A stretch of 64,000 nucleotides of DNA from Varibaculum timonense_A. GTDB lineage: Bacteria; Actinomycetota; Actinomycetes; Actinomycetales; Actinomycetaceae. The stretch is from NCBI RefSeq assembly GCF_027694345.1, contig NZ_JAQEVU010000002.1:62001-126000 (forward strand), given 5' to 3'. Under the pieces are notes generated by a model. The model was not told where the DNA came from. It did no database searches and worked only from the letters and a program-made list of their open reading frames with translations. Both the position numbers and the translations under genes were made by a program. Below, piece after piece: positions 50,645 through 59,385 of the stretch (position 1 is its first letter; the number at the start of each line of letters is the position of its first letter).

Positions 50645-51490
50645 ATGGCTACCGTTCCCACCCGCGACCTGGAACTATCCCTACTAGAGCGTGCGCGCGC
50701 CCTTTTTAAGCCCTTAACTGCTAACCCTACTAGCACCCAAGAAACAGAAAACCTCGCTCCCACCCGAATCTGTATAGCCGGTATAGATGAAGTAGGAAGA
50801 GGCGCGATTGCCGGGCCGCTCGCCGTAGGGATAGCGGTAATTGACGGAGGCGAGGGCGAGCCCCCCGCCGGTTTAACCGACTCGAAACAGCTCACCGCCA
50901 AGCGGCGTGAAGCCATGTTTGAAGAGTTAGCTGCCTGGCCGGCAGCCTGGGCGGTGGGTACTGCCACCGCGACAGAGATTGATAAAGAGGGTCTAACCCC
51001 GGCATTGCGCCTAGCTGCCTTTCGTGCCCTAGATGCCCTAGCAAAAAGCGGATATAATCCGCAGATAGTACTGCTTGACGGCAGTTTTGATTATCTTACG
51101 CCCCCCTCAGATTTGTTTTCCGCTACCGATTCGGGATTCCCGTCCTTGCCAATAGCAGATTCCTGCCCGCCCAGAACCTCACCAAAAGTAACCACTTTGG
51201 TGAAAGGGGACGCAAAATCGGTTGTTATTGCGGCTGCTTCCGTGCTGGCAAAGGTTAGTAGAGATAGACTAATGAGCGACCTTGCCGATCCGGGGTATGG
51301 GTGGGCAAAAAATAAAGGATACGCGTCGGCTCAGCATATGGCGGCTATTTCCCAGCTGGGGCTAGATTCATATCATCGTCTCAGCTGGACTTTGCAGGGG
51401 GTATCGTCTGCAACAGTGGCGCAAGCGTGGAATAATCGCCGCGAAAGACCAGCGCAGTCTCCGCAAGTTTTCAGCACGCAGAAGGGATAA
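50645..51490 (+). CDS. rnhB: Ribonuclease HII
   Basis: RNase HII removes ribonucleotides and RNA primers from DNA. The acidic catalytic residues are in GIDEVGRGAIAG (Asp and Glu near residue 45), LLDGSFDYL (Asp near 143) and KGDAKSVVIAAASVLAKVSRD. The product is 281 residues, slightly long because of an N-terminal extension of about 40 residues with no recognised domain. Its ATG follows the lepB stop by one base. Confidence 0.94.
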   Translation: MATVPTRDLELSLLERARALFKPLTANPTSTQETENLAPTRICIAGIDEVGRGAIAGPLAVGIAVIDGGEGEPPAGLTDSKQLTAKRREAMFEELAAWPAAWAVGTATATEIDKEGLTPALRLAAFRALDALAKSGYNPQIVLLDGSFDYLTPPSDLFSATDSGFPSLPIADSCPPRTSPKVTTLVKGDAKSVVIAAASVLAKVSRDRLMSDLADPGYGWAKNKGYASAQHMAAISQLGLDSYHRLSWTLQGVSSATVAQAWNNRRERPAQSPQVFSTQKG

Positions 51491-51492
51491 CA

Positions 51493-51792
51493 GTGGGCAT
51501 TGAAGATTTAGAGGCGTATGAGAATCATCAGGAACTTGCCCTGTTTCGCGAATATCGTGACGTAGTTTCCATCTTCAAATATGTGGTGGAAACCGATAGG
51601 CGATTCTATCTAGCTAACGAGGTAGATGTGCAAATGCACAATAACGGCGGAGATGTATTCTTTGAAGTAACTTTGCAAGATGCCTGGGTGTGGGATGTTT
51701 ATCGCCCCTCTCGCTTCGTTAATCGAGTAAAGGTTTACTCCTTCAAGGACATAAACGTCGAGAAGTTACCGGAATCGGAAATTACCCTGTAA
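51493..51792 (+). CDS. DUF2469 family protein
   Basis: A 99-residue acidic protein (IEDLEAYENHQELALFREY, then VVSIFKYVVETDRRFYLANEVDV) of a small family found next to rnhB and yraN in actinobacteria. The function is unknown. GTG start 2 bp after rnhB. Together with the neighbours it supports the actinobacterial assignment of the window. Confidence 0.93.
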   Translation: MGIEDLEAYENHQELALFREYRDVVSIFKYVVETDRRFYLANEVDVQMHNNGGDVFFEVTLQDAWVWDVYRPSRFVNRVKVYSFKDINVEKLPESEITL

Positions 51793-51896
51793 GCGGGTCT
51801 TGGTTACTGGTTTGCCTAACGACTAACCGGCTTGCCTGTTACCATAGAGAGAAGTGTTAGGCATTTAACAGTGGTTTATATGCAGAAAGGCTGGCA

Positions 51897-52460
51897 GTGT
51901 CCAAGATAAATACGGTAGCGCCGGACTGGTCCGGAATAGCTTTCCATAATGATTCTTTTGTCGATGTTTCCAGTGAGGACTATCGCGATAAATGGGCAGT
52001 CATGTTCTTTTATCCCGCAGATTTTTCCTATGTATGCCCCACCGAGTTAGAGGATTTAGCCGACAATTACGCCCAGCTACAGCGGATGGGAGTTGAGGTT
52101 TATTCGGTTTCTACCGATAAACATCATTCTCATAAAGCCTGGCATGACAGCTCTAAGCGAATTCAAAAGATTTCTTATCCCATGGTTGCCGACCCTACTG
52201 GCAAGATTTCGCGCGCCTTTGAAGCCCTAGATGAAGAATCCGGGTGTGCCTATCGCTGTACTTTCCTGATTGATCCCAGTGGCATTATCCAATATGTCGA
52301 GACCACTTCAGATGCAGTCGGACGCAGCGCTGGGGAACTGCTGCGAAAAGTGCGGGCAGCGCAGTATATTTACGATCATCCCGACGAGGTCTGCCCCGCA
52401 AATTGGGATTTAGGAGAGAGCACCATTACTCCCACTTTTGATTTGTCAGGGAAGCTATAG
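51897..52460 (+). CDS. ahpC: Alkyl hydroperoxide reductase subunit C (peroxiredoxin)
   Basis: A 187-residue typical 2-Cys peroxiredoxin that reduces hydrogen peroxide and organic peroxides. The peroxidatic Cys is in FSYVCPTELEDLA (near residue 47) and the resolving Cys in DEVCPANW (near 166). AGAAAGG lies 6 bp before the GTG at 51897. The reductase partner ahpF begins 2 bp after the stop. The 104 bp before the gene contains a possible -10 TATATG; no OxyR site could be recognised. Confidence 0.95.
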   Translation: MSKINTVAPDWSGIAFHNDSFVDVSSEDYRDKWAVMFFYPADFSYVCPTELEDLADNYAQLQRMGVEVYSVSTDKHHSHKAWHDSSKRIQKISYPMVADPTGKISRAFEALDEESGCAYRCTFLIDPSGIIQYVETTSDAVGRSAGELLRKVRAAQYIYDHPDEVCPANWDLGESTITPTFDLSGKL

Positions 52461-52462
52461 AA

Positions 52463-54016
52463 ATGCTAGACGAGAAGATTCTGGAACAGGTAAAACAGGT
52501 TATCGGGTTGATTAAATACCCGGTTGAACTAGCTACTTCACTGGACTACAGCGAACAATCTAAGCAAACCTCCGAAATCTTGCACCAGATTGCGGGATTA
52601 TCGGATTTGATTCAGGTCAAATGGGAAGAGAACGAGCGCAAACCATCCTTTGTGATTCGCCGGGTTGATTCCGATATTAGCGTGCGTTTTGCGGGGGTTC
52701 CTTCCGGAACCGAGTTCAACAGTTTCGTCCTCGCATTGTTACAGGTAGGTGGGCATCCGGTTAAAGCAGATGAGGATATTATTGCCGCAATCAAACAGAT
52801 AGATGAACCCGCCGAGTACACCACCTATGTTTCACTTTCCTGCATGAACTGTCCGGACGTAGTCCAGGCTCTTAACGCCATTTCGATAATCAATCCTGTG
52901 GTTAAACACACGGTGGTTGATGGCGGAACTTTCGGAGAGGAATTCGACCACCTACATTTGCAATCCGTACCTACGGTAGTAAAAGACGGGGAAGTCTTTT
53001 TACAGGGCAGATCCACTTTGGAACAGGTAGTTACCAAAATCGTGCGGGGAATGACCGGGCTGCGCTTAAAACGCTTGAACGCCCTTGAGCCCTTTGACGT
53101 GCTGGTAATCGGGGGCGGACCTGCCGGAGTAGCCGCTGCTGTGTATGCCGCCCGCAAACAGCTACGAGTAGGTATCGTGGCCGACCGTATCGGAGGACAG
53201 GTTTTAGAGGGCGGGCAAATCGAAAACCTGATTACCTTAGAGCGCGTAAAACCGGAAGAACTAACCGCGACTTTTGAAGCTAATCTACGCGATTACCCGA
53301 TTGATCAGATTGGGGGGATTCGCGTAGAAAATATAGGTTCGCGCACGCCCGAGGGCATGATTCCTTTGATGACCGAGGGCGGAGCCCGGCTGCAGGCTAG
53401 AACAGTAGTGATTTGTGTAGGCTCTAGTTTCAAGCACCTGGATATTCCCGGTGAAGAAACCTACCTGAACCGGGGGGTTTCATTCTGTCCGCACTGTGAT
53501 GGTCCCCTATTTACTGATCGTAAAATCGCGGTCATGGGGGGAGGTAACTCGGCGATTGAAGCCGCTATAGACCTGGCCGGTATTGCTCGTGAAGTTACCG
53601 TAATTGATATAGCAGACAGTCTAAAAGCCGATAAAGTCCTAGTAGAGCGGCTAAAGGCGCTAGCTAATACCCGCGTTATTCAGTGCGCCAATGCCACTAG
53701 AGTTTTAGGCGATGGGCATCGAGTTACCGGTCTAGAATACAAAGACGCTGATGGTCAAGGGCAGATGCTAGAGCTAGACGGCATATTTGTACAGATTGGC
53801 TCTACTCCTAACACTGATTGGCTAACCGGAAAACTAGAAATGGAAGACGGCTATATATCGGTGGACAATACTGGCGCTACCTCTATTCCAGGAGTATTTG
53901 CGGCAGGCGACTGCACCAATGTTCCCCATAAGCAAATAGTGATTGCCCTCGGGGCGGGAGCTAACGCAGCGCTGGGAGCCTTTGAATACCTGATTCGCAA
54001 CCCCAAGGACGCCTAG
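52463..54016 (+). CDS. ahpF: Alkyl hydroperoxide reductase subunit F
   Basis: A 517-residue flavoprotein disulfide reductase passing electrons from NAD(P)H to AhpC. An N-terminal tandem thioredoxin-fold domain (about 1-195) has the CxxC motif in LSCMNCPDV; the FAD site VIGGGPAGVAAAVYAA (about 214-229), the C-terminal CxxC in FCPHCDGPL (near 345), NAD site VMGGGNSAIEAA and GVFAAGDCT follow. All redox cysteines are present. Operon with ahpC. Confidence 0.96.
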   Translation: MLDEKILEQVKQVIGLIKYPVELATSLDYSEQSKQTSEILHQIAGLSDLIQVKWEENERKPSFVIRRVDSDISVRFAGVPSGTEFNSFVLALLQVGGHPVKADEDIIAAIKQIDEPAEYTTYVSLSCMNCPDVVQALNAISIINPVVKHTVVDGGTFGEEFDHLHLQSVPTVVKDGEVFLQGRSTLEQVVTKIVRGMTGLRLKRLNALEPFDVLVIGGGPAGVAAAVYAARKQLRVGIVADRIGGQVLEGGQIENLITLERVKPEELTATFEANLRDYPIDQIGGIRVENIGSRTPEGMIPLMTEGGARLQARTVVICVGSSFKHLDIPGEETYLNRGVSFCPHCDGPLFTDRKIAVMGGGNSAIEAAIDLAGIAREVTVIDIADSLKADKVLVERLKALANTRVIQCANATRVLGDGHRVTGLEYKDADGQGQMLELDGIFVQIGSTPNTDWLTGKLEMEDGYISVDNTGATSIPGVFAAGDCTNVPHKQIVIALGAGANAALGAFEYLIRNPKDA

Positions 54017-54026
54017 TAGCCTTTTA

Positions 54027-54051
54027 CCGCTGTCCCTATGGGGAGCAGCGG
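54027..54051 (+). terminator. Hairpin after ahpF
   Basis: CCGCTGTCCC (54027-54036) and GGGGAGCAGCGG (54040-54051) pair through CCGCTG/CAGCGG and CCC/GGG with a short loop, 11 bp after the ahpF stop. No T run follows. Between it and yraN (54052-54226) I see one more inverted repeat, listed separately. Confidence 0.6.
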
Positions 54052-54173
54052 AATTAGCGCGCCCTATTTCACCGGTTCTTGTTTTAATAACTACCGGTAC
54101 TAGCAGTTTTAATTTAGGGGGTAAATAGCTACGCCCCGCTTGTCCCCAAGGGCAGATAACCCCCGCCTTTCCT

Positions 54174-54209
54174 TACCTAAGGATAATAAAATTTAGTTTT
54201 TCCTAGGTA
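54174..54209 (+). promoter_or_regulatory. Inverted repeat around an A/T-rich promoter-like segment upstream of yraN
   Basis: TACCTAAGGA (54174-54183) and TCCTAGGTA (54201-54209) form an imperfect inverted repeat (one extra A) around ATAATAAAATTTAGTTTT, which contains -10-like TAAAAT. It lies just before the yraN-comM-dprA-xerC operon and could be an operator or a terminator. Confidence 0.35.
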
Positions 54210-54226
54210 TTCGCCACCCTTAAACC

Positions 54227-54595
54227 ATGAAAACTAAGAACCGCGCCATAGGGGCTGCCGGGGAAGAACTGGCAGCTAGAATGCTTCGCGACTGCGGGTA
54301 TCAAATCTTAGAACGTAACTGGCGATGCCGCTTCGGGGAACTCGACATTATCTGCCACGACCCCAAATCTTCTCGGTTAGTGTTCGCGGAAGTAAAAACC
54401 AGGACTAGCCTCCACTACGGGGGAGCCAAACAGGCAATAGGGCGAGAAAAATATCGCCGCCTGCGAAAACTCGCCAGTATTTGGCTTTTAGAGCACCCAG
54501 AAATCAAGGCAAATGGGGGAGTGCGTCTTGATTTGGTAGCAATTGATGCCAGCAGCGGGAAAACACCAGTAATTACTCACTGCCGAGGAATCTGA
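54227..54595 (+). CDS. YraN family endonuclease-like protein
   Basis: A 122-residue UPF0102/YraN protein with the restriction-endonuclease-like fold. GxxGExxAxxxL appears as GAAGEELAARML, and the nuclease signature as FGELDIICHD and FAEVKTR (Asp, Glu-x-Lys). It is linked to comM and dprA in most bacteria, and a role in processing DNA during transformation or recombination is suspected. First gene of the DNA-processing operon. Confidence 0.93.
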   Translation: MKTKNRAIGAAGEELAARMLRDCGYQILERNWRCRFGELDIICHDPKSSRLVFAEVKTRTSLHYGGAKQAIGREKYRRLRKLASIWLLEHPEIKANGGVRLDLVAIDASSGKTPVITHCRGI

Positions 54596-54597
54596 TA

Positions 54598-56151
54598 ATG
54601 GCACAAATCGGAACTTGCTTTGCCTTAGGTATGGTGGGGCTAAAAGGTCACCTCATCAAAGTAGAAGCGCACCACACTCAAGGATTACCCGCATTTGCGC
54701 TGGTAGGATTACCAGATGCTTCGCTGCGCGAATCTCGCTCGCGAGTAGAAGCTGCGATAGCCTCTACCGGACTACGCTGGGAACCAACCCGGCTAACCGT
54801 TAATCTTTCTCCCGCCGAACTGCCAAAAACCGGATCGGGATTCGACCTGCCGATTGCCCTGGCAGTGGTAGCTTCGAGAGTCGCAACGGTACAAAAACAG
54901 TGTGAGGGGATGGTTTTTTGCGGAGAACTAGGGTTAGATGGGCGGATATACCGAGTACGAGGAATCTTGCCCCTAGTGCTCGCGGCGCGGCGCGCCGGAT
55001 TCAAAAAAGTGATGGTAGCCACCGAAGCAGTCCCGGAAGCCTCCCTCATCGAGGGAATCGAAATAGTGGGAGTCTCACACCTGGTAGAAGCGCTTCATTA
55101 TCTGGGAATGCGGAAAATGAAAGAGCATGTAGAGCAACTAAAAAAGCTGAAAAATACGGTTGCCCCCAGCTCCGTACCAGTTATGCCCGCATCTGAACCC
55201 CCCGACCTCCAAGAAGTGAAGGGAGCTTTCTTAGCGCGCAAAGCCCTAGAAATAGCGGCTGCCGGGGGACATCATCTGAGCCTTATCGGGGTTCCCGGAG
55301 CTGGCAAAACCATGTTAGCCAGCTGTTTGCCAGGGATTTTACCTCCCCTAGCTGATGAAGAAGCCCTAGAAGTTACTTCCATTCATTCCCTCGCCGGGAC
55401 TTTCACGCCCTCGCAAGGATTAATCCGCCGTCCTCCTTTTATCGCACCCCACCACAGTGCCACCCTCCCGGCATTAATCGGGGGAGGGAGTGGGATAGCC
55501 ACCCCCGGAGCAATATCTTTAGCCCATCGGGGCGTCCTATTTCTTGATGAAGCCCCCGAGTTTCAAACCCGCAGCCTAGATGCGCTCCGCCAACCGTTAG
55601 AAACCTCAAAAATAACCGTACATCGCTCGCGGGCAGTCACCAGTTATCCGGCGGCTTTCCAGCTAGTGATTGCGGCTAATCCCTGTCCTTGTGGAATGTG
55701 GGGTCAGCCGGAGGGAGAATGTAAATGCACCCCCTATCAGCGGGTGCGTTATTTAGCTCGTTTATCCGGGCCGTTGATGGATCGCATCGATCTGCAATGC
55801 CAAGTGGGGCGACCTAAAATCGCAGATTTAACTGCTACGGATACTCCTGAAAGTAGCAGCACCGTTAGGGAGCGAGTGTTGCAAGCACGAGAACGTTCCC
55901 GTAAGCGCTGGAAAGATCAGCTCATAGCGCTTAATGCGCGAATTCCCAGTCGGATTTTGAAATTTGCGTTAGATTCCGCAACTAAAGATCGTCTCAATCA
56001 TTTGGTTGGTTCGGGGCGGATTTCTATGCGAGGAGCTGACCGGATTTGCCGAGTTGCTTGGACAATAGCGGACTTAAACGGCAGGGATAAACCTATTGGC
56101 GAAGATTTTGGTCTTGCTTATTCGCTTCGCACCTCTAACGGTACTTATTAG
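54598..56151 (+). CDS. comM: ComM/YifB family Mg-chelatase-like AAA+ protein
   Basis: A 517-residue hexameric helicase family protein that aids branch migration during natural transformation. The N-terminal ComM domain (about 1-170; HTQGLPAFALVGLPDAS) is followed by AAA+ Walker A GVPGAGKTMLASCLPG (about 227-242), Walker B GVLFLDEAPEF (about 316) and the C-terminal domain with a CxC-x-C region CPCGMWGQPEGECKC. Starts 2 bp after yraN. Confidence 0.93.
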   Translation: MAQIGTCFALGMVGLKGHLIKVEAHHTQGLPAFALVGLPDASLRESRSRVEAAIASTGLRWEPTRLTVNLSPAELPKTGSGFDLPIALAVVASRVATVQKQCEGMVFCGELGLDGRIYRVRGILPLVLAARRAGFKKVMVATEAVPEASLIEGIEIVGVSHLVEALHYLGMRKMKEHVEQLKKLKNTVAPSSVPVMPASEPPDLQEVKGAFLARKALEIAAAGGHHLSLIGVPGAGKTMLASCLPGILPPLADEEALEVTSIHSLAGTFTPSQGLIRRPPFIAPHHSATLPALIGGGSGIATPGAISLAHRGVLFLDEAPEFQTRSLDALRQPLETSKITVHRSRAVTSYPAAFQLVIAANPCPCGMWGQPEGECKCTPYQRVRYLARLSGPLMDRIDLQCQVGRPKIADLTATDTPESSSTVRERVLQARERSRKRWKDQLIALNARIPSRILKFALDSATKDRLNHLVGSGRISMRGADRICRVAWTIADLNGRDKPIGEDFGLAYSLRTSNGTY

Positions 56152-56160
56152 GAGATAGCT

Positions 56161-57330
56161 ATGGAAGATAATCGACAATACCGGCTGGCCTGTGCCAGTT
56201 GGTCAATGATAACCGAGGCCGGTGACTATGCAGCTGACCTGTTACTTAGGGAACTTGGTCCGGTTGAAGCATTGAAGATTGCGCGGCGCGCCTGTAAAGA
56301 CTCGTCCCAACGTTGGCACAGTTATTTGCCGGTGGAGCTGCTTCGGCGCGTAGGGGTAGACAAATGGAACCAAGCGTTTTCAAAGTGGCAGGCGCGTCTA
56401 AAGGTACTTGACTTGTTGGCGCTGGAAAAAATGTTAGCTAGAGGACGTTTTCAGCTGCTTACGCGGCGTGATAGTAACTGGCCGGTTGGCTTTCAGAATG
56501 TCGAGAACGCCCCCTGGGCGCTGTGGGCGATAGGTGATACTACGGTGCTTAATTCCCTGGCAGACAAGGCGGTGGCAATGGTGGGGGCACGTGCCGTGAG
56601 CGCCCTGGGAAACGACGTTGCAACCGAACTGGCTTTCCGATGTGCCAGCGAAGGCATAGTTTTAGTTTCTGGAGGGGCATACGGGGTAGATCGCCTGGTG
56701 CATATAGCTTGTCTTAAAGCTGGGACTCCTACAGTTAGTCTGCTAGCCGGAGGTCTTGACCGCCCCTATCCGGCTTCTAACGCAGATTTGTTTAAGCAAA
56801 TAACCCGTAACGGAGTGTTGCTAAGCCAATATCCACCGGGAGCGCGCCCTACCCGTTGGCGTTTTCTAGACCGCAACCGCCTAATCGCATCTTTATCCGC
56901 AGCGACCATAGTTATTCAAGCGGGGGTGCGTTCGGGAGCCCTCAATACTGCGAATCATGCTATTGAACTGGGCAAACAGGTCGGTGCGGTTCCCGGGCCA
57001 GTTAATCAAGCTGAATGGACAGGTTCTAACCGTTTGATTCGGCAAGGGGCTACCCTTATCACCAGTGCCGAAGATGTTTTGGAAATGATTTCGCCGCTAG
57101 GGGAGGTAGCCGAATCAGAATATCGGGTAAAAACTGGTTATTTGGATGGTTTAGATGCGCTGACTGCCCGAATCTTGGATGCGACTCCGATAAAAAGTCA
57201 TGCAGATGTGGAGGCGATTGCTCGCGCCAGCGGGGTTGCACTCAGCGAAGTAGCAGCAGTGATGGGTAACCTGGAAATGGATGGGCGGGTAATCCAAAAA
57301 GCCGGGAAATGGAAAAAGACGGGGGTTTAA
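56161..57330 (+). CDS. dprA: DNA processing protein DprA
   Basis: A 389-residue Rossmann-like DNA-binding protein that loads RecA on incoming single-stranded DNA. An N-terminal SAM-like region (about 1-100), the Rossmann domain VGARAVSALG (about 141-150), SGGAYGVDRLVH (about 171-182), SQYPPGARPTRWRFLDRNRL and a C-terminal winged domain (about 325-385) are seen. GGAG lies 7 bp upstream of the ATG. The stop overlaps the next start by one base. Confidence 0.95.
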   Translation: MEDNRQYRLACASWSMITEAGDYAADLLLRELGPVEALKIARRACKDSSQRWHSYLPVELLRRVGVDKWNQAFSKWQARLKVLDLLALEKMLARGRFQLLTRRDSNWPVGFQNVENAPWALWAIGDTTVLNSLADKAVAMVGARAVSALGNDVATELAFRCASEGIVLVSGGAYGVDRLVHIACLKAGTPTVSLLAGGLDRPYPASNADLFKQITRNGVLLSQYPPGARPTRWRFLDRNRLIASLSAATIVIQAGVRSGALNTANHAIELGKQVGAVPGPVNQAEWTGSNRLIRQGATLITSAEDVLEMISPLGEVAESEYRVKTGYLDGLDALTARILDATPIKSHADVEAIARASGVALSEVAAVMGNLEMDGRVIQKAGKWKKTGV

Positions 57331-58244
57331 TGATGCGAGCGGCAAAACGCGAGGAAATACTAGAGGATTATCGCTGTTACCTGCAATATGTAAAGTCTTT
57401 TTCTCCGGCCTCGATTAAAGCTTATCTCGCGGATTTACGTGGGTGGCTTGATCATTGCGCTATTGAGGACGGGCAATCTATTATTCCGGCCTGTACTTTG
57501 GTGGCTGCCCGGAATTGGTTGGCGCATCTGCGTTCATCCGGGCAATCGCCCACTACTATTGCCCGTAAAATCGCTGCTTTGAGAGCTTTTTCTAAATGGG
57601 CAAAGCAAAATCAAATGGTAGAAGCCGATTTCGCGAAGCAACTTCGCACCCCCAAAACCGCAAAAAACCTGCCACATATGTTGTCGGTCTCCCAGGCGCA
57701 ACAATTGCTCAGCTGGTGTGAAAGTCAAGCAGCGAGCGATGCGGTAATGGCGCGCGATTGGGCTATCTTTGAGCTAATTTACGCTACCGGGGCTAGGGTA
57801 GGGGAAATATGTTCCCTGGTTTCTGAAGATATTGATTTCGAGGTTCGCACCGTTCGCCTCTGGGGTAAAGGCTCTAAAGAACGAGTAGTGCCGTTCAGTG
57901 TGCAAGCTGGCAGGGCGTTATCTTTTTACCTAGATAGGGCGCGTTGTGAGCTACAAAAATCTTCGCTAGCAGACGAGTTGTTCCTGGGTGCTCAGGGGAA
58001 AGGCATATCGGAGCGAATTGTGCGTTCACGATTACACCGCGCCTGTACTCTTGCCGGGGTGCCAGATTTAGGTCCGCACGGGCTGCGTCACTCTATGGCT
58101 TCCCATATGTTAGAGGGCGGAGCAGATTTGCGAGTAATCCAGGAAATGTTAGGACATTCTGCGCTATCTACTACTCAGCGTTATACCCATGTAGATGCCA
58201 ATCGGATTATTGGCGCATATCAAAGGGCTTTCCCTCGCGCCTAG
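57330..58244 (+). CDS. xerC: Tyrosine recombinase XerC
   Basis: A 304-residue site-specific recombinase that resolves chromosome dimers at dif with XerD. The N-terminal SAM-like domain covers about 1-95. Catalytic residues: Arg156 in GARVGEI, Lys about 180, HGLRHSMASHML (His/Arg), GHSALSTTQRYTHV (His and nucleophile Tyr285). I choose the ATG at 57330, which overlaps the dprA stop (TAATG) and follows GGGGG; an in-frame ATG at 57309 would add seven residues. No integrase-adjacent att repeats were found, and the genome position after dprA argues for a housekeeping XerC. Confidence 0.94.
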   Translation: MMRAAKREEILEDYRCYLQYVKSFSPASIKAYLADLRGWLDHCAIEDGQSIIPACTLVAARNWLAHLRSSGQSPTTIARKIAALRAFSKWAKQNQMVEADFAKQLRTPKTAKNLPHMLSVSQAQQLLSWCESQAASDAVMARDWAIFELIYATGARVGEICSLVSEDIDFEVRTVRLWGKGSKERVVPFSVQAGRALSFYLDRARCELQKSSLADELFLGAQGKGISERIVRSRLHRACTLAGVPDLGPHGLRHSMASHMLEGGADLRVIQEMLGHSALSTTQRYTHVDANRIIGAYQRAFPRA

Positions 58245-58357
58245 CAGCTGCCAAAACGTCCTCTTTAGTCTAAATAGACAGGTTTACCGGTTTTTAATCG
58301 GCTGCGCTGCGAGATGAACAGGCTAGTCGCATGGTCGGTTTGTGATTGCAAGCGCCC

Positions 58358-58381
58358 CCTAAAGCCAGCGCTGGATTTAGG
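58358..58381. terminator. Palindrome at the converging ends of xerC and the M23 gene
   Basis: CCTAAAGCCAGC (58358-58369) and GCTGGATTTAGG (58370-58381) are complementary except one position. The palindrome overlaps the last codons of the minus-strand peptidase gene and lies 113 bp after xerC, so it can serve both. The rest of 58245-58357 holds nothing identified. Confidence 0.6.
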
Positions 58382-58925
58382 AGGTAGGAAGTAAACGGAC
58401 AGGTCCTAGGATAAGTAGTAGCGGATTTATATAGTGACGGTCATCGATTTTTGCCCCAAAATGTAACCCTGGATGTCCCGCTTGCAAAATCCCAATCTTT
58501 TGACCAGCGCTAACCGGGCTCCCTACGGTTAAATCACTTTTCACCGGGGTGTAGGTAGTGCGAATCAGGGCTGAATGCTTAATCGAGATAGCGGGAGTGC
58601 CAGCTATGGTTCCCACAAAAAATACGGTTCCCGCCTGCATACTATAAACCTCGCTGCCGGTCGGAATATCCAAATCAACTCCCCGGTGTCCGCTACCCCA
58701 AGGAGAAGATGGCGGGTTAAAAGGACGTAAAACTCTAACCGGATGCCCGCTAGGCCACTGGTGTCGTCCTATTTCCCCCGAAAGCTCTGATAATGCTACT
58801 GTTTGCCCAAAGTAGGCGCTGGAGCTATTCTTGGCAGAACTTGGAGGAGAGGCGGTAGTAGCCACTAAGAGCGTTGCTGCCAAAGCCGCAAATAGGGCGG
58901 CGAATACGGGACGAGACTTATTCAT
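58377..58925 (-). CDS. Secreted M23-family peptidase (LytM-like), variant active site
   Basis: A 182-residue exported protein with a signal peptide (about 1-31, ending SSA). The M23 domain covers about 60-172; the first metal pair is His80/Asp84 in SGHRGVDLDI. The second motif, normally HLHF, reads GLHFG: His155 is kept but residue 153 is Gly. This variant (LHxG without the first His) occurs in short actinobacterial M23 proteins; it may be a catalytic variant or a regulator of other wall hydrolases. ATG start on the minus strand, between xerC and rpsB. Confidence 0.85.
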   Translation of the reverse strand: MNKSRPVFAALFAALAATLLVATTASPPSSAKNSSSAYFGQTVALSELSGEIGRHQWPSGHPVRVLRPFNPPSSPWGSGHRGVDLDIPTGSEVYSMQAGTVFFVGTIAGTPAISIKHSALIRTTYTPVKSDLTVGSPVSAGQKIGILQAGHPGLHFGAKIDDRHYINPLLLILGPVRLLPTS

Positions 58926-59385
58926 AACTCCAAGATGTTCTTTGCTAGGTGCTATTGCTGTTTTCCGATAACTAGCTGAGGAAAGCAGGGATTTATCAGC
59001 TCTTGGGGACAGCTTCGCCAGCTTAGAGGTTTTCTAAACTTCCAGCAGATACTCCGATAACCTGGCTAAGTGCTGTCGGCGAGCTCCTAACTGTCAGCAG
59101 ATTAACACTGTTCAATCAGCTATTAGCTTGGGGTATTCTCGTATTTCCCGCTAAGCTAGCTCTTAGCACTTGGCTTGCCAGGTGACTTCGCGTACGACTA
59201 CCAGCCCAGCTGGGTCGCGCTAGCTTCGGTCCTGTTTTCCGGGCAGCAGCCCTGGGGAAAACTCCTCAGAACTGCTTCTACCAGTAAACAGGTGTTAGCA
59301 GACGTCGTGCCAGGAACCGAATAGAAACCGTAAGCGGGGCTTGTAGCCCCAAAATGTGTGCGCCTTAGCGCACTGAAAGGAAGTC
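58926..59385 (+). promoter_or_regulatory. Long rpsB upstream region with leader structure
   Basis: A 460-bp gap before rpsB. Candidate promoter: TTCAAT (about 59110-59115) with a TATTCT -10 17 bp later (about 59133). Later there are stable hairpins: GGGGCT/AGCCCC (about 59336-59350) and GTGCGC/GCGCAC (59356-59371, loop CTTA), then GAAAGGAAG before the start. Leader-based autoregulation of S2 is known in other bacteria; here it is a guess from the hairpins. In the section 58926-59090 I see nothing clear. Confidence 0.45.
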
